Part shown: one piece after another, positions 21,732-35,975 of the stretch | How positions within the stretch are numbered: the stretch's first letter is position 1 | Layout of the letters: each line of letters begins with the position of its first letter | Assembly (NCBI RefSeq): GCF_018361265.1 | Contig: NZ_JAFLNH010000001.1 | Span: 1,364,001 to 1,428,000 of the forward strand | Source: Mycobacterium sp. SM1 | GTDB taxonomy: Bacteria; Actinomycetota; Actinomycetes; Mycobacteriales; Mycobacteriaceae | DNA length: 64,000 nucleotides | Reading direction: 5' to 3' | Position numbers and translations under genes: made by a program | The notes under the pieces: generated by a model | Told to the model about the DNA's origin: nothing | Databases searched by the model: none | Seen by the model: the letters and a program-made list of their open reading frames with translations, nothing else

Positions 21732-22631
21732 CTAGCGGATGGCGCCGACAATGTCCCCGGACATCGCCGCCAATTGCGCCGCCCACGAGCCCCAGCCGTT
21801 ATCGCCGGCGGCGGGGAAGTCGAAGTGGCCGTTGTGCCCGCCGACGTTGCGGTACTGCTGGTAGAACATCCGGCTATTGCCCATCGCCTCGCCGGCTTGG
21901 CCGATCATGGCCGCGGGATCACTCGCATCCATGCTGGTCGGGCTCCACACCCATACCCGGGTGTTGTTCTGCGCCAGCAGCGCCGCATGCACGTAGGGAT
22001 CGTGCCATTTCCACCGGCCCAGCTGCGGAGCCCCCCACATCCCATAGCTGTCAACCCCGCCGAACTGCGCCATACCGGCGGTAATCGAGCCGTTCGTGGT
22101 GGTGTTTGAGGGGTACAGGAAACCCGACAACGACCCGGCGAAACCGAAACGATCGGGGTGGAAAGTGGCCAGCGCCATCGCGCCATACCCGCCCTGCGAG
22201 GCGCCTACTACCGCATGACCACCGGGCGCCAACCCCCTGTTGGCGGCCAGCCAGTCCGGTAACTCGCTGGACAAGAACGTTTCCCACTGCTTGCTGCCGT
22301 CCTGTTCCCAATTGGTGTACATGCTGTAGGCGCCCCCCGCCGGCACGACCACCGAAATGCCTTTGCCCGCCAGCGTGTTCATGGCATGGCCTGCGGTAAC
22401 CCAATTGCTGACATCCGGCCCGGCGTCAAATGCGTCCAGGAGATACACCGCGTGCGGCCCGCCGGCCATGAAGCTCACCGGGATGTCGCGGCCCATCGCC
22501 GCCGACGGCACCATCAGCTGCTCCACACTCGCGGCATAAGCCGGGCCGATGTGGGCCGCGGCGACACCGCCCAGCCCAACCGCCAGCAGCGCCGCCGAGA
22601 GCACCCGCAGGAGCATCGACAGACCACTCAT
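21732..22631 (-). CDS. fbpD: MPT51/FbpD, antigen 85-like secreted protein
   Basis: A 299-residue secreted member of the antigen 85 family that lacks mycolyltransferase activity in M. tuberculosis. The ATG at 22631 gives a signal peptide ending ...HIGPAYA near residue 33. The fold core contains MVPSAAMGRDIPVSFMAGG and the segment GASQGGYGAMAL, which aligns with the nucleophile elbow of Ag85. The open frame to 22718 lacks support. It is immediately downstream of fbpA on the same strand but about 320 bp away, with repeats in the gap. Confidence 0.93.
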   Translation of the reverse strand: MSGLSMLLRVLSAALLAVGLGGVAAAHIGPAYAASVEQLMVPSAAMGRDIPVSFMAGGPHAVYLLDAFDAGPDVSNWVTAGHAMNTLAGKGISVVVPAGGAYSMYTNWEQDGSKQWETFLSSELPDWLAANRGLAPGGHAVVGASQGGYGAMALATFHPDRFGFAGSLSGFLYPSNTTTNGSITAGMAQFGGVDSYGMWGAPQLGRWKWHDPYVHAALLAQNNTRVWVWSPTSMDASDPAAMIGQAGEAMGNSRMFYQQYRNVGGHNGHFDFPAAGDNGWGSWAAQLAAMSGDIVGAIR

Positions 22632-22766
22632 GTCCACCTCACTCGTCTCGGTCCACCAACGACCCGGCGCACGCCCGGCCCCGAGAGGTAGTGAACCATA
22701 GTCCCCGCGACGAGACACCGGAAATGGCTCACGGCGGCACCGCTGAGGGGGTGCCGCCGTGACCTC

Positions 22767-22823
22767 TCCCGTTTGAGTCCCGTTAGAGTCCCGTTAGAGC
22801 CTCCTGTTAGAGCCTCCCGTTAG
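22767..22823 (+). repeat. Degenerate 11/13-bp tandem repeat
   Basis: Five consecutive units of TCCCGTTAGAG or a close variant: TCCCGTTTGAG, then TCCCGTTAGAG twice, then TCCTGTTAGAG and TCCCGTTAG, the last two each preceded by an extra CC. The array lies in the fbpA-fbpD intergenic gap, just before the stem-loop repeat pair. Confidence 0.8.
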
Positions 22824-22854
22824 CCTCGGCACTCCGGTGCTCTGGGAGTGCTCT

Positions 22855-22955
22855 CCGCCCAGCTCCTCAACGGGCGCTTCGCGCCCGTATCGTCGCCGGG
22901 CCACACCAACCGCCCAGCTCCTCAACGGGCGCTTCGCGCCCGTATCGTCGCCGGG

Positions 22956-22956
<1 letters not shown>
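22855..22956 (+). repeat. Two perfect 47-bp stem-loop repeats at the fbpA stop codon
   Basis: Identical 47-bp copies at 22855-22901 and 22910-22956 (period 55). Each holds GCTCCTCA, then an 8-bp perfect stem with a 3-nt loop (ACGGGCGC-TTC-GCGCCCGT), then ATCGTCGCCGGGC. The last base of the second copy is the last base of the fbpA stop codon. The hairpins could act as a terminator for fbpA, although no T-run follows. They share layout and flanks with the repeats upstream of embA and in glf. Confidence 0.9.
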
Positions 22957-24396
<1,440 letters not shown>

Positions 24397-26406
24397 TCAG
24401 GGGCCGGTCGCGGGCAGGCCGGTGTAGGGGGTGCCCCCTAACTCCGGAAACTCCAGCCCGCATCTGATGAGCTCGTAGCGCGGAACCCGATCGATCCGGT
24501 ACGTCGTGAATTGGTAGGAGTGCAGCAGATTCGAGACGAACCGGCGCAGCGTCAACGGGGCACGAACCGAATTCAGGACGGCTGCGGTCGCCGGGCACCG
24601 CAACGCGGCCCTGGCCTGTTCCACCCACGCCGGGTCCAGATACGGCGGCACACCCACGAACGGGCCTTCGGCGATGGCCCAGTCCGGGAAGAGATTTTTG
24701 TCATGGCCTATCCTGCTGTGCTGCAGGCGCGCGGTGTGCGCCGCCAAGGGATTGGCCAAACCGATCTGGTCGATGACCCGCACGTCCAGGCCGACGTTCA
24801 TGCCCACCATGCCGATGTTGGTGAAAAACACCGTGTGAGGCCCTTTTTCGGCAGGATCCCGGCCTGCTTGGGCTCCCGGGCGGCGTGGTGACGGCGCGAC
24901 GGCCGAGTGGCTCGCCGGCACGACATCCCACTGGGTGTAGTTGCCCGAGGGCAGCAGCAACGCCCCCGCCGGGGTGTTGTTGAGGGTCACCAGGATTGCC
25001 CGCATCCGTGGGTAGTCCAGGTAATCGGCGGCGGTCAGCGGGTGCGCGTGCCCGGTTGCTTGCGCGTAGAAGCGGCGCTCGTCGACGATGCCGGAGTAGG
25101 TGACGCGAGTGGCGTCATCACCCATTCCCGGCGAGTTCGCCGCCCACAGCGACCAGCCCGCGGCCGCCAGCCACAGCGCGCTCGCGGTGCCGACCAGCCA
25201 ATAATCGGTTCCCTGGGTGGATTTCTTTGCCTCAGGAAACACCAGCGGGATGACCGCCACCGGAGCCAGCAAGCAAAAAACCGGAGTCAGCAAAACCCGG
25301 CCATGCATAAAGTCGCCGCCTTGCCGGATCCAGTAGAGCGCCTGCAGCAGCCCGCTGACTTCGATGAACACCACGACGGCCGCCGGGCTTTGCAGCATGC
25401 GCGCTAGCTGCCTGTTGCGCTGCGATACGGTGCCCTGGCCCGGAAGCGGCCGGGCCCAGGCCAGCAGCACGCCAAGCGCCGCTAACAGCACCGCCGGTAC
25501 CCATAGCGCGTAGGGCCGGGTGAAATTGGATAGGTAGATCAAGCCCTGCGGCCATTTGTCGCCGGCAGCGTCTTTGGCCAGCGCGGTGCCGGGCACCAGC
25601 AGCCCGTAGTAGCCCATCCGGAAGACCTGGTAACTCACCGGAAGCAGCCCCGCGGCAACCACGATCAGTGCGCGGCGGCGCCAGCCCTGGGCGGTCCCCA
25701 GCATCATGATCAGCGCCAGCCCGCCGATCAGCGCCAGCTCCGGACGCATCAGCACACTCAGCCCGGCAAGGAACGCCAGGCCAGCGGTGAACGCCTGGCT
25801 CTCCGGTCGCGTCCGCGGGGCTTGCGACCAACAGACCATCAGCCACCACAGCAAGCCCAGGTAGGCCATCACCAGGCCACCTTCCAGGCCAGACGTAGCG
25901 AAATCACGCGACGGTGGTATCGCGATGTAGACCAGGGCCCCGGCCGGCACCATGATCGCGCGGCGGCCCTGCAGGCCGGGTGTGTACAGCCGGGCCGCGC
26001 CCAGCATGACCAGCACCATGCCCAGCACCGACAGCAGCAGCGCCAGCACCAGCGCCACGTATTCCAGGCGCATCGGCCCGCCGACCCACCCGCCCGCATA
26101 CAGCAAATAGGTCCACGCCGTGGAGGTGTTCGCCTCCACCCGCTCGCCTTCGTTGAACACCGGTCCGTTTCCGGCCAGCAGGTTACGCACCGTGCGCAAG
26201 ACGATCAGGCCGTCGTCGGCGATCCAGCGTCGTTGCCAAGCCCCCCAGCCGAACAACACGGCGACCACGGCGACGCTCGCCCAGAGGCTCACTCGGGCCG
26301 TGGCATCAGCGGGAAACCAGGACCGGCCCGCCCGCCTGGCCCTGGGCCGGTGCGCCAACACGGCGGTCCGTGGAGTCGGGTTAGCCGAACGCAACAGCAG
26401 CACCAA
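24397..26406 (-). CDS. aftB: Arabinofuranosyltransferase AftB
   Basis: A membrane GT-C glycosyltransferase, up to 669 residues, that adds the terminal beta-1,2-linked arabinofuranose residues to arabinogalactan, using decaprenylphosphoryl-arabinose. The motif RRWIADDGLIVLRTVRN carries the conserved Asp pair in the first extracytoplasmic loop. About ten membrane segments follow to residue ~400, then a C-terminal periplasmic domain. The first codon of the longest frame is a TTG with a GTG next to it, overlapping the ubiA end by 26 bp. The exact start is uncertain, and the protein may be some residues shorter. It is the last gene of the glf-glfT2-PAP2-ubiA-aftB cluster. Confidence 0.92.
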   Translation of the reverse strand: MVLLLRSANPTPRTAVLAHRPRARRAGRSWFPADATARVSLWASVAVVAVLFGWGAWQRRWIADDGLIVLRTVRNLLAGNGPVFNEGERVEANTSTAWTYLLYAGGWVGGPMRLEYVALVLALLLSVLGMVLVMLGAARLYTPGLQGRRAIMVPAGALVYIAIPPSRDFATSGLEGGLVMAYLGLLWWLMVCWSQAPRTRPESQAFTAGLAFLAGLSVLMRPELALIGGLALIMMLGTAQGWRRRALIVVAAGLLPVSYQVFRMGYYGLLVPGTALAKDAAGDKWPQGLIYLSNFTRPYALWVPAVLLAALGVLLAWARPLPGQGTVSQRNRQLARMLQSPAAVVVFIEVSGLLQALYWIRQGGDFMHGRVLLTPVFCLLAPVAVIPLVFPEAKKSTQGTDYWLVGTASALWLAAAGWSLWAANSPGMGDDATRVTYSGIVDERRFYAQATGHAHPLTAADYLDYPRMRAILVTLNNTPAGALLLPSGNYTQWDVVPASHSAVAPSPRRPGAQAGRDPAEKGPHTVFFTNIGMVGMNVGLDVRVIDQIGLANPLAAHTARLQHSRIGHDKNLFPDWAIAEGPFVGVPPYLDPAWVEQARAALRCPATAAVLNSVRAPLTLRRFVSNLLHSYQFTTYRIDRVPRYELIRCGLEFPELGGTPYTGLPATGP

Positions 26407-27295
26407 CTGCTCCTATCCAGGTCAGCGCCAACAGTTGCAGCACCCGGTCGCGCAACGCGATGTCCTCGGGCTCCCCGGCCAGGCCGCCGTCGACGTCCAC
26501 CGCGTATCGCAAGATCGCGATGGTGAACGGGACCATCGACACAACGAACCAGGAGCCAGAGTAGCCGTCACGTTCAAACGCCCACAGCCCATAGCACACC
26601 ACCACCGCGGTCGCCGACATGGTCCAGACGAACCGCAAATAGGTGCTGGTATAGCTCTCCAGCGATTTGCGGATCTTGGCGCCGGTGCGCTCGGCCAGTT
26701 GCAGCTCGGCGTAGCGCTTACCGGCCACCATATACAGCGACCCGAACGCCGCCATCAGCAAAAACCACTGCGAGAGGTGGATGCCGGTGGCCGCGCCCCC
26801 GGCGATCGCGCGCAGCAGATACGCCGACGAGACGATGCAGATGTCGATCACCGCCTGGTGTTTAAGGCCGTAGCTGTAGGCCAGCTGCATGCCCAGGTAG
26901 ACGGCCATCACCAGCGCCAGGTTCGGGGTCAGCCACCAGGAGATCGCCACGGACGCCACACCGAGCGCCGCGGCCAGCGTGTAGGCCAGCCACTCGGGCA
27001 CCACGCCGGCGGCGATCGGCCGATACCGCTTGGCGGGGTGCTCGCGGTCGGCCTCCACGTCGCGGACGTCATTGATCAGATACACCGAGGAAGCCGCCAG
27101 GCAGAACGCCGCGAAGGCGACGCACACGTCGGCCAGCACCGCGACGTAGTCGTAGTGGACGTCGGCACTCCACGCCGCCAGCGGCGCGGCCAACACCAGC
27201 ACGTTTTTGATCCACTGCCGCGGGCGGACCGCCTTGACCACCCCGGCGATCAGGTTCGCCGGCGGTCCGGTCACCGGCACTACGTCCTCACTCAT
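26381..27295 (-). CDS. ubiA: Decaprenyl-phosphate phosphoribosyltransferase (UbiA family)
   Basis: A 304-residue integral membrane prenyltransferase-fold enzyme. It joins phosphoribosyl pyrophosphate to decaprenyl phosphate, the first step towards the arabinose donor used by EmbA, EmbB and AftB. The first Asp-rich motif is YLINDVRDVEADREHPAKRY, near residues 73-92. A second polar loop, YGLKHQAVIDICIV, lies near the middle. Nine hydrophobic helices are apparent. The ATG at 27295 lies 18 bp from the PAP2-family gene stop, consistent with one operon. Ethambutol-resistance mutations occur in this gene in M. tuberculosis. Confidence 0.94.
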   Translation of the reverse strand: MSEDVVPVTGPPANLIAGVVKAVRPRQWIKNVLVLAAPLAAWSADVHYDYVAVLADVCVAFAAFCLAASSVYLINDVRDVEADREHPAKRYRPIAAGVVPEWLAYTLAAALGVASVAISWWLTPNLALVMAVYLGMQLAYSYGLKHQAVIDICIVSSAYLLRAIAGGAATGIHLSQWFLLMAAFGSLYMVAGKRYAELQLAERTGAKIRKSLESYTSTYLRFVWTMSATAVVVCYGLWAFERDGYSGSWFVVSMVPFTIAILRYAVDVDGGLAGEPEDIALRDRVLQLLALTWIGAVGAAVAFG

Positions 27296-27313
27296 TGGGC
27301 ACCCCGTCCGTTG

Positions 27314-27866
27314 TCACCCGGCTTTCCCCCGCAGACGGGGGCGCCAGCACGGCGGGCAGCCGGCCAGCCGCCCGTCGACGCGGGCGGTGATGGCTGCCAC
27401 GGCGGCGCCCACCGCCACGCCCGCGGCGACGTCGCTGGGATAGTGCGCCCCCAGCAGCATCCGGGACAGCGCCATCGGGGGCACCAGCACGGCGGACAGC
27501 GGCATCCCGGTGGCCCGGGTCAGCAGCATGGCCGCGGCCGTGGTCGAGGTGGCGTGCGCCGACGGGAAGCTCAGCCTACTCGGTGTGCCGACGTTGACCG
27601 CGATCGCCGGGTGCTGCGGACGCTGGCGGCGCACCAGGCGCTTGATCAGCACGGCAGTGGCGTGCGCGGCGAGCGCTCCGGCTCCGGCTACCATCCAGGC
27701 GCGCCACCGCCGCGGCTGGCTCAGAGCACCCAGCGCCGACACCGCTAACCAGCCGATGCTGTGCTCGCCGAAGTGCGACAGGCCGCGCGCTGCCGTCAGC
27801 ACGCCGGGGCGGTCGGCCAGCGCCGACTGGAGGGCAACCAATGCGGCGGCTTCGCCGCGCGCCGGC

Positions 27867-27874
<8 letters not shown>
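27314..27874 (-). CDS. PAP2-family membrane phosphatase (Rv3807c type)
   Basis: A 186-residue membrane protein of the type 2 phosphatidic acid phosphatase family. It is proposed in mycobacteria to remove the 5-phosphate of decaprenylphosphoryl-5-phosphoribose, the step after UbiA. Visible motifs are KRLVRRQRP, the PSAHA stretch and the late SRMLLGAHYPSDVAAG with His and Asp, which together form the PAP2 signature. The ATG at 27874 (MPEPARGEAA) overlaps the end of glfT2; the longer frame to 27994 is the glfT2 shadow. It lies between glfT2 and ubiA, which supports the pathway role. Confidence 0.85.
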
Positions 27875-31272
<3,398 letters not shown>

Positions 31273-31398
31273 TCACAATTCAATATAGCAACACTAATAC
31301 CACTTGTCACACCAGTACCATCGCTGGTGTGGGTCCAGATCATGCCGCACAGGCAGGACAGCCCGCGCTAACAGCTAGTCCAGATTGAGGAGACTTCC

Positions 31399-32307
31399 GT
31401 GCCGAACCGACGCCGACGCAAGCTCTCAACAGCCCTGAGCGCGGCTGCCGCGCTGGCCGTCGCGAGTCCTTGTGCTTACTTCCTTGTTGACGAATCGCTG
31501 GCGGACGCCCAGCGTGAGCACCATGAGTTCGTGCCGGCGGCGGTGGCAAGCGACCTGCCCAATGAGCTGATGACCGCGCTATCGCAGGGTTTGTCCCAAT
31601 TCGGGATCAACCTGCCGCCGGTACCGAGCCTGACAGGCGCAAGCCCCGGGCTCGCGCCGGCGGGTATGACGCCCGCAAGCACCCCGGGACTCACCCCGGG
31701 CCTGACCAGTCCGGGTCTGACCAGTCCAGGTCTGACTACCCCGGGGTTGACCACCCCTGGTTCGACGGTGCCCTCGACGACCGGCCCCTTGACGGATCCC
31801 TCGCTGACCAATCCGGCGCTGACCAACCCGACTACGGCCACTCCGGGCCTGACCACCCCGGCCGGAACGACTCCGGGCCTGACCACCCCGGCGGGAACGA
31901 CTCCCGGCCTGACCACCCCGGCCGGAACGACTCCCGGCGCGACCGATCCATCCCTCATACCGGGGCTCACCAGCCCGGCGGGTGTGGACCCGTCGCTAAC
32001 CAGTCCCGGCGCGACCCTTCCCGGCCTCACCAGCCCCAATGAGGTACCGATCACCACGCCGGTCGGGTTGGACCCGGGGGCCGGGGGCACCTACCCAATT
32101 CTTGGTGACCCATCGCTGGGCGCTGCACCGGCGGCGGCGCCGTCGGGCGGGCTCATCAGCGACGTCATGAACACCGCCAATCAACTGGGCGCCAGCCAGG
32201 CCATCGACCTGATCAAAGGCATGGTCATGCCGTCGATCATGCAGGCCATCCACAATGCCGGTCCGGCTGCGGCGGCTTCAGCAGCGGCGCCGGCCCCGGC
32301 CACCTAA
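31399..32307 (+). CDS. erp: Exported repetitive protein Erp
   Basis: A 302-residue secreted or cell-wall protein needed for virulence and envelope integrity in pathogenic mycobacteria. The N-terminus MPNRRRRKLSTALSAAAALA is a signal peptide. The conserved N-domain contains ALSQGLSQFGINLPPVPSLTG. The centre consists of PGLTS-type pentapeptide repeats, here mixed with longer PGLTTPAGTT units. The C-terminal domain contains PITTPVGLDPGAGGTYPILG and ASQAIDLIKGMVMPSIMQA. The centre differs in number and type between species. The GTG at 31399 follows a GAGGAG site at about 6 nt. It is divergent from glf. Confidence 0.96.
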   Translation: MPNRRRRKLSTALSAAAALAVASPCAYFLVDESLADAQREHHEFVPAAVASDLPNELMTALSQGLSQFGINLPPVPSLTGASPGLAPAGMTPASTPGLTPGLTSPGLTSPGLTTPGLTTPGSTVPSTTGPLTDPSLTNPALTNPTTATPGLTTPAGTTPGLTTPAGTTPGLTTPAGTTPGATDPSLIPGLTSPAGVDPSLTSPGATLPGLTSPNEVPITTPVGLDPGAGGTYPILGDPSLGAAPAAAPSGGLISDVMNTANQLGASQAIDLIKGMVMPSIMQAIHNAGPAAAASAAAPAPAT

Positions 32308-32494
32308 CAACCTGGCGGTTGAGGAACGTCTCACCCTCGACGGCACCGCGGAGGCGACCCGGATCGGATCCTGCCCGCTCTGACATCGGGGCCCCGCGGT
32401 GCCGTCGGCCCCAGCGGATAGTTATGTTTACTTTATTCACATAAGAACCGTGTCGTAACTGTTACAACAGTAGCCCCATACGTACCATCGGCAC

Positions 32495-34132
32495 GTGCCC
32501 GCACGTAGCGCTGCGCCGAGGGCTTTGCCCACCGCCGTCGCGGCCAGCCTCATCATGCTGACATGGGCAGTCGGCCCGACACCCGCGACCCGCAATCAGC
32601 CACCATCCGACGCCCGATTGAGCCTGCAACCCTTGATCGGGCTGGGTGGGGGGATCACGGTCCGCGAAATAACCCGGCGCACGCCGTTTTCCATGGTCGC
32701 GTTGACTGGCGGAGACCTCACCGGCACATCGGCGCGGGTGCGTGCCAAACACGCCGACGGCTCCTGGGGCCCATGGTATAAAGCCGAGACACTGGCGGCG
32801 GGGCGTGACGGAGCGACTCGTGTCCCCCGCGGCACCGACCCGGTCTTCGTCGGCACCACCACTACCGTGCAGATCGCCGTCAGCCGGCCGCGGGGCGCAC
32901 CGGTGACACAACCAGCCGTGCAGGAGCCCGTCCAAGAGCCGTTACCGCAGGCAGTGGCCGACTCCGGCCTGGGGTACCGGCCGGCGACGGCTGAAGAGCC
33001 CCTCGCGCAGAATATCTCGGCGGTCCTCATCTCCCCGCCGCTCGCCCCGGTCGATACCCAATGGACGCCACCGACAGCGGTTATGGCTCCGGGGCAGCCC
33101 CCAACCGTCATCAGCCGCGCGCAGTGGGGCGCCGACGAATCGATACGATGCGCAAATCCACAGTATGGCAATAGGATTCGCGCAGCCGTAGTCCACCACA
33201 CCGCCGGCGGAAATGACTACTCCCCCCAGGAGTCAGCGGCGATCGTGCAGGCTATCTACGCCTATCACACCAAGACCCTGGGCTGGTGCGATATCGCGTA
33301 TAACGCGTTGGTCGACAAGTACGGCCAGGTGTTCGAGGGACGGGCCGGCGGGATCACCAAGGCCGTCGAGGGATCGCACACCGGCGGATTCAACCGTGAC
33401 ACCTGGGGTGTGGCAATGATCGGCGACTTCGACGAGGCTGCCCCGACACCGATCCAGCTTCGCACCGTCGGCCGGCTGCTCGGCTGGCGGCTGGGCATCG
33501 ACGGCGTCGACCCCAGGGGCAGCGTGACGCTGTCCTCCGCCGGCGGCTCCTTCACCAAAGTGCCAGCCGGCGCGACGACAACCCTGCCCGCTGTTTTCAG
33601 TCATCGCGACGTCGGCAACACCGACTGCCCGGGCAACGCCGCCTACGCACTGATGGATGAAATCCGAGATACGGCAGCACATTTCAACTATCCACTCGGC
33701 GCCGAGGAGCTGGCAGCCGCGCTGCGGGGCGGTGCCATCTATCAGCGATGGCAGGAGATGGGCGGCCCGAACGGCGTGCTGGGCTCGCCGACGTCGCCGG
33801 AGTCCGTGGCGGCCGGTTCGGCGCGCTACGTCACATTCGACAGGGGCGCGATGTACTGGTCACCCGAGACCGGCGCGCAGCCGGTCACCGGCGCGATCTA
33901 TGACGCCTGGGCGTCGCTGGGCTACGAGCGTGGTGCGCTGGGGTTGCCGACCAGCGGGGAGATCCAGGAGCCCCAGTGGGTGAAGCAGAACTTCCAGCAC
34001 GGCACGTTGAACTTCAGCCGGCTCGACGGCACGGTCACCCGCGTCATGGACGGAGTCGCACTGGAATTGCCACCCCCGCCGCCGAGCGGTCCACCGGTGC
34101 AGCTCGAACGGTTTTCACCCCCGATCGGCTGA
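32495..34132 (+). CDS. Secreted N-acetylmuramoyl-L-alanine amidase with LGFP repeats
   Basis: A 545-residue exported protein of the peptidoglycan recognition/amidase_2 family (Rv3811 type). The GTG at 32495 gives a signal peptide with hydrophobic core AASLIMLTWAVG. The amidase domain (about 205-390) contains AAVVHHTAGGNDYSPQE and SHRDVGNTDCPGN, carrying the zinc-binding His residues and the late Cys. Two C-terminal LGFP-type repeats follow: GGAIYQRWQEMGGPNGVLGS and GAIYDAWASLGYERGALGLP. It probably cleaves or binds peptidoglycan stem peptides in the wall. It follows erp after about 190 bp. PE_PGRS62, next in M. tuberculosis, is missing. Confidence 0.92.
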   Translation: MPARSAAPRALPTAVAASLIMLTWAVGPTPATRNQPPSDARLSLQPLIGLGGGITVREITRRTPFSMVALTGGDLTGTSARVRAKHADGSWGPWYKAETLAAGRDGATRVPRGTDPVFVGTTTTVQIAVSRPRGAPVTQPAVQEPVQEPLPQAVADSGLGYRPATAEEPLAQNISAVLISPPLAPVDTQWTPPTAVMAPGQPPTVISRAQWGADESIRCANPQYGNRIRAAVVHHTAGGNDYSPQESAAIVQAIYAYHTKTLGWCDIAYNALVDKYGQVFEGRAGGITKAVEGSHTGGFNRDTWGVAMIGDFDEAAPTPIQLRTVGRLLGWRLGIDGVDPRGSVTLSSAGGSFTKVPAGATTTLPAVFSHRDVGNTDCPGNAAYALMDEIRDTAAHFNYPLGAEELAAALRGGAIYQRWQEMGGPNGVLGSPTSPESVAAGSARYVTFDRGAMYWSPETGAQPVTGAIYDAWASLGYERGALGLPTSGEIQEPQWVKQNFQHGTLNFSRLDGTVTRVMDGVALELPPPPPSGPPVQLERFSPPIG

Positions 34133-34148
34133 CACCGAGCGGCTGAGG

Positions 34149-34964
34149 TCACAGCCACCAGCGTTCCAGCACCCGCGCCACCCCGTCGTCGGTATTGGGC
34201 GCGGTGACCTCGTCGGCTGCGGCGATTGCTTCGGGATGCGCGTTGCCCATCGCCACGCCGTGACCGGCCTGCAGCAACAGCGGCACGTCGTTAGGCATGT
34301 CACCGAATGCCACCACGTCGTCATCGCTGATCCCCAGCGGCCGGGCGATCTCCGCGACACCGGTGGCCTTGTTGACGCCCAGCGGCATGATCTCCACCAG
34401 TCCGTTGTCGGTCGAATAGGTGATATCACCCTCGATGCCGATGTGCTTGGCCAGCTCGGCGGCCATCTCGACGCTGCGGGCACCGGCCTTGCGGATCAGC
34501 AGCTTGACCGCGGGCGCACTGAGCAGGTCTTCCATCGACACCTCGGTGTTATCGGGGTTCAGCCAAGCGTGCTCGTAGCCCGGTGAGCTGACGAACTGCG
34601 GCGTCGCGGTGTCGTGCGCGCTGCCGCCGACTCGCTCGACCGCAAGCCCCGCCCCGGGGATCACCCGTGCAGCGACCTCGGCCAACTCAGCGAGGGTGTC
34701 GACGCCCAGGGTGCGCACCGCCACCACCCGGTCGAGAGCGGGATCGTAGATGACTGCTCCGTTGGCGCACACCGCCATCGGCGTGAATCCCAGCGCGTCG
34801 ACGACCGGGCGCACCCACCGTGGCGGACGCCCGGTGGCAAGGACGAACCGCGCGCCGGCGGCGACGGCGGCATGAATGGCGTTGTGGGTGCGCGGGGTGA
34901 TGGTCTCATCGTCGGTGAGCAAAGTGCCGTCCACGTCGCAGGCGATCAGCGCGGGCAGCGTCAT
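34149..34964 (-). CDS. HAD-superfamily phosphatase, Cof type (Rv3813c type)
   Basis: A 271-residue haloacid dehalogenase-like hydrolase of the Cof/IIB class. The nucleophile motif DVDGTLLTDDE lies at the N-terminus, FVLATGRPP is motif II, and motif IV is VVAFGDMPNDVPLL near residue 215. The family removes phosphate from sugar phosphates or nucleotides; the substrate here is unknown. The ATG at 34964 is the natural start. It converges with the amidase gene only 16 bp away and lies just downstream of the acyltransferase cluster. Confidence 0.9.
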   Translation of the reverse strand: MTLPALIACDVDGTLLTDDETITPRTHNAIHAAVAAGARFVLATGRPPRWVRPVVDALGFTPMAVCANGAVIYDPALDRVVAVRTLGVDTLAELAEVAARVIPGAGLAVERVGGSAHDTATPQFVSSPGYEHAWLNPDNTEVSMEDLLSAPAVKLLIRKAGARSVEMAAELAKHIGIEGDITYSTDNGLVEIMPLGVNKATGVAEIARPLGISDDDVVAFGDMPNDVPLLLQAGHGVAMGNAHPEAIAAADEVTAPNTDDGVARVLERWWL

Positions 34965-35025
34965 TGACTGGCTCCGCGCGTGCCGTTAGCCCGGGTGGTC
35001 ACGGCGATCCGTGTCGGCGTCGGCA

Positions 35026-35778
35026 TCACCGGCCGACCTTGCCCCGTTGTTGAGCACGCTCGCGCAATTCCGCCGCGCGAAGAGCCTTGGATTCATCCGG
35101 GGTTGGTGCGCTGCCTCCCAGTCGCCGCGGCACCCAATACGCCCCCGGGGGATGCGGGTACTCCTCCTGCACCCGGTACAGCAACGAGTTCATCCGGTGA
35201 CGCAGGATTGCGTTGAGTTGCTCGGCATCACCCGATGGCGGCAGCGGCTCGCCGGCCACGACGCTGATCGGAACGTTGGCGCGGAACAGGTTTTTCGGAT
35301 GGTCTTTGCCCCAAATCCGATGTGCCCCCCACACAATCAGCGGAATGATAGGCACCTGCGCATCCAGCGCCATCCGCGCCGCCCCGGTCTTGAACGGCCG
35401 AAGTTCGAAGCTGCGACTGATCGTGGCCTCCGGGTGCAGCCCGATCAGCTCACCGTGCTTCAGCCGCTGCACCGCGGCCGCATACGCCGCGGCCCCGGCG
35501 TTGCGATCCACCGGGATGAGCTTGATGTGTTTGATCACGAAATTGACCGGGCGCACCTCTTGCATCTCCGCCTTGATCAGAAACCGGAGCCGCCGGCGCC
35601 GCCGATATGCGGCGAGGGACGCCGGGAGCCAATCCACGTAGCTGGTATGGTTCAGCGCGATGACCGCACCGCCCCGGTCGGGGATGTGCTCCAGGCCCTC
35701 GAACTTGATCTTGATTCCGTTGACCGTGACTATCGGCGGGACGATGATCTCCATCATGCGGAAAAATGGCTCCGCCAT
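35026..35778 (-). CDS. PlsC-type 1-acylglycerol-3-phosphate acyltransferase
   Basis: A 250-residue lysophospholipid acyltransferase-family protein. The signature NHTSYVDWLPASL (HX4D) and the later LHPEATISRSFELRPFKTGA (EGTxS-like) are visible, as are VPIIPLIVWGAHRIWGKDHP and the C-terminal YPHPPGAYWVPRRLGGSAPT shared by this mycobacterial subgroup. The likely role is acyl transfer to glycerolipid or phosphatidylinositol-mannoside acceptors; the acceptor is unknown. It is the third intact copy in this local cluster (equivalent to Rv3814c-Rv3816c). A 14-bp tandem repeat lies just upstream. Confidence 0.9.
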   Translation of the reverse strand: MAEPFFRMMEIIVPPIVTVNGIKIKFEGLEHIPDRGGAVIALNHTSYVDWLPASLAAYRRRRRLRFLIKAEMQEVRPVNFVIKHIKLIPVDRNAGAAAYAAAVQRLKHGELIGLHPEATISRSFELRPFKTGAARMALDAQVPIIPLIVWGAHRIWGKDHPKNLFRANVPISVVAGEPLPPSGDAEQLNAILRHRMNSLLYRVQEEYPHPPGAYWVPRRLGGSAPTPDESKALRAAELRERAQQRGKVGR

Positions 35779-35792
35779 GTTCGCTGCTCCTG

Positions 35793-35829
35793 TTATTTAA
35801 TTCCCGTTATTTAATTCCCGTTATTCCCG
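35793..35829 (+). repeat. 14-bp tandem repeat
   Basis: TTATTTAATTCCCG occurs at 35793 and 35807, with a partial third copy (TTATTCCCGG) at 35821, an exact 14-bp period. It is unusually AT-rich for this genome and sits upstream of the downstream acyltransferase gene, ending 15 bp before its start codon, so it may affect that gene's leader or promoter. Confidence 0.75.
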
Positions 35830-35975
35830 GTGTCCCAGCGAGGGTGCTCGATAGCCGCCCGCCCGCGCGACCCCCGGGTTCCTGCGTGTCTTAGGTGTCC
35901 TGCGGTGTCCTGCTTCGACCGAACGCCGGCCGGCCCCGATGTCGCGACGAGCGGCGCCGGTGCCGGCCGGCGTCT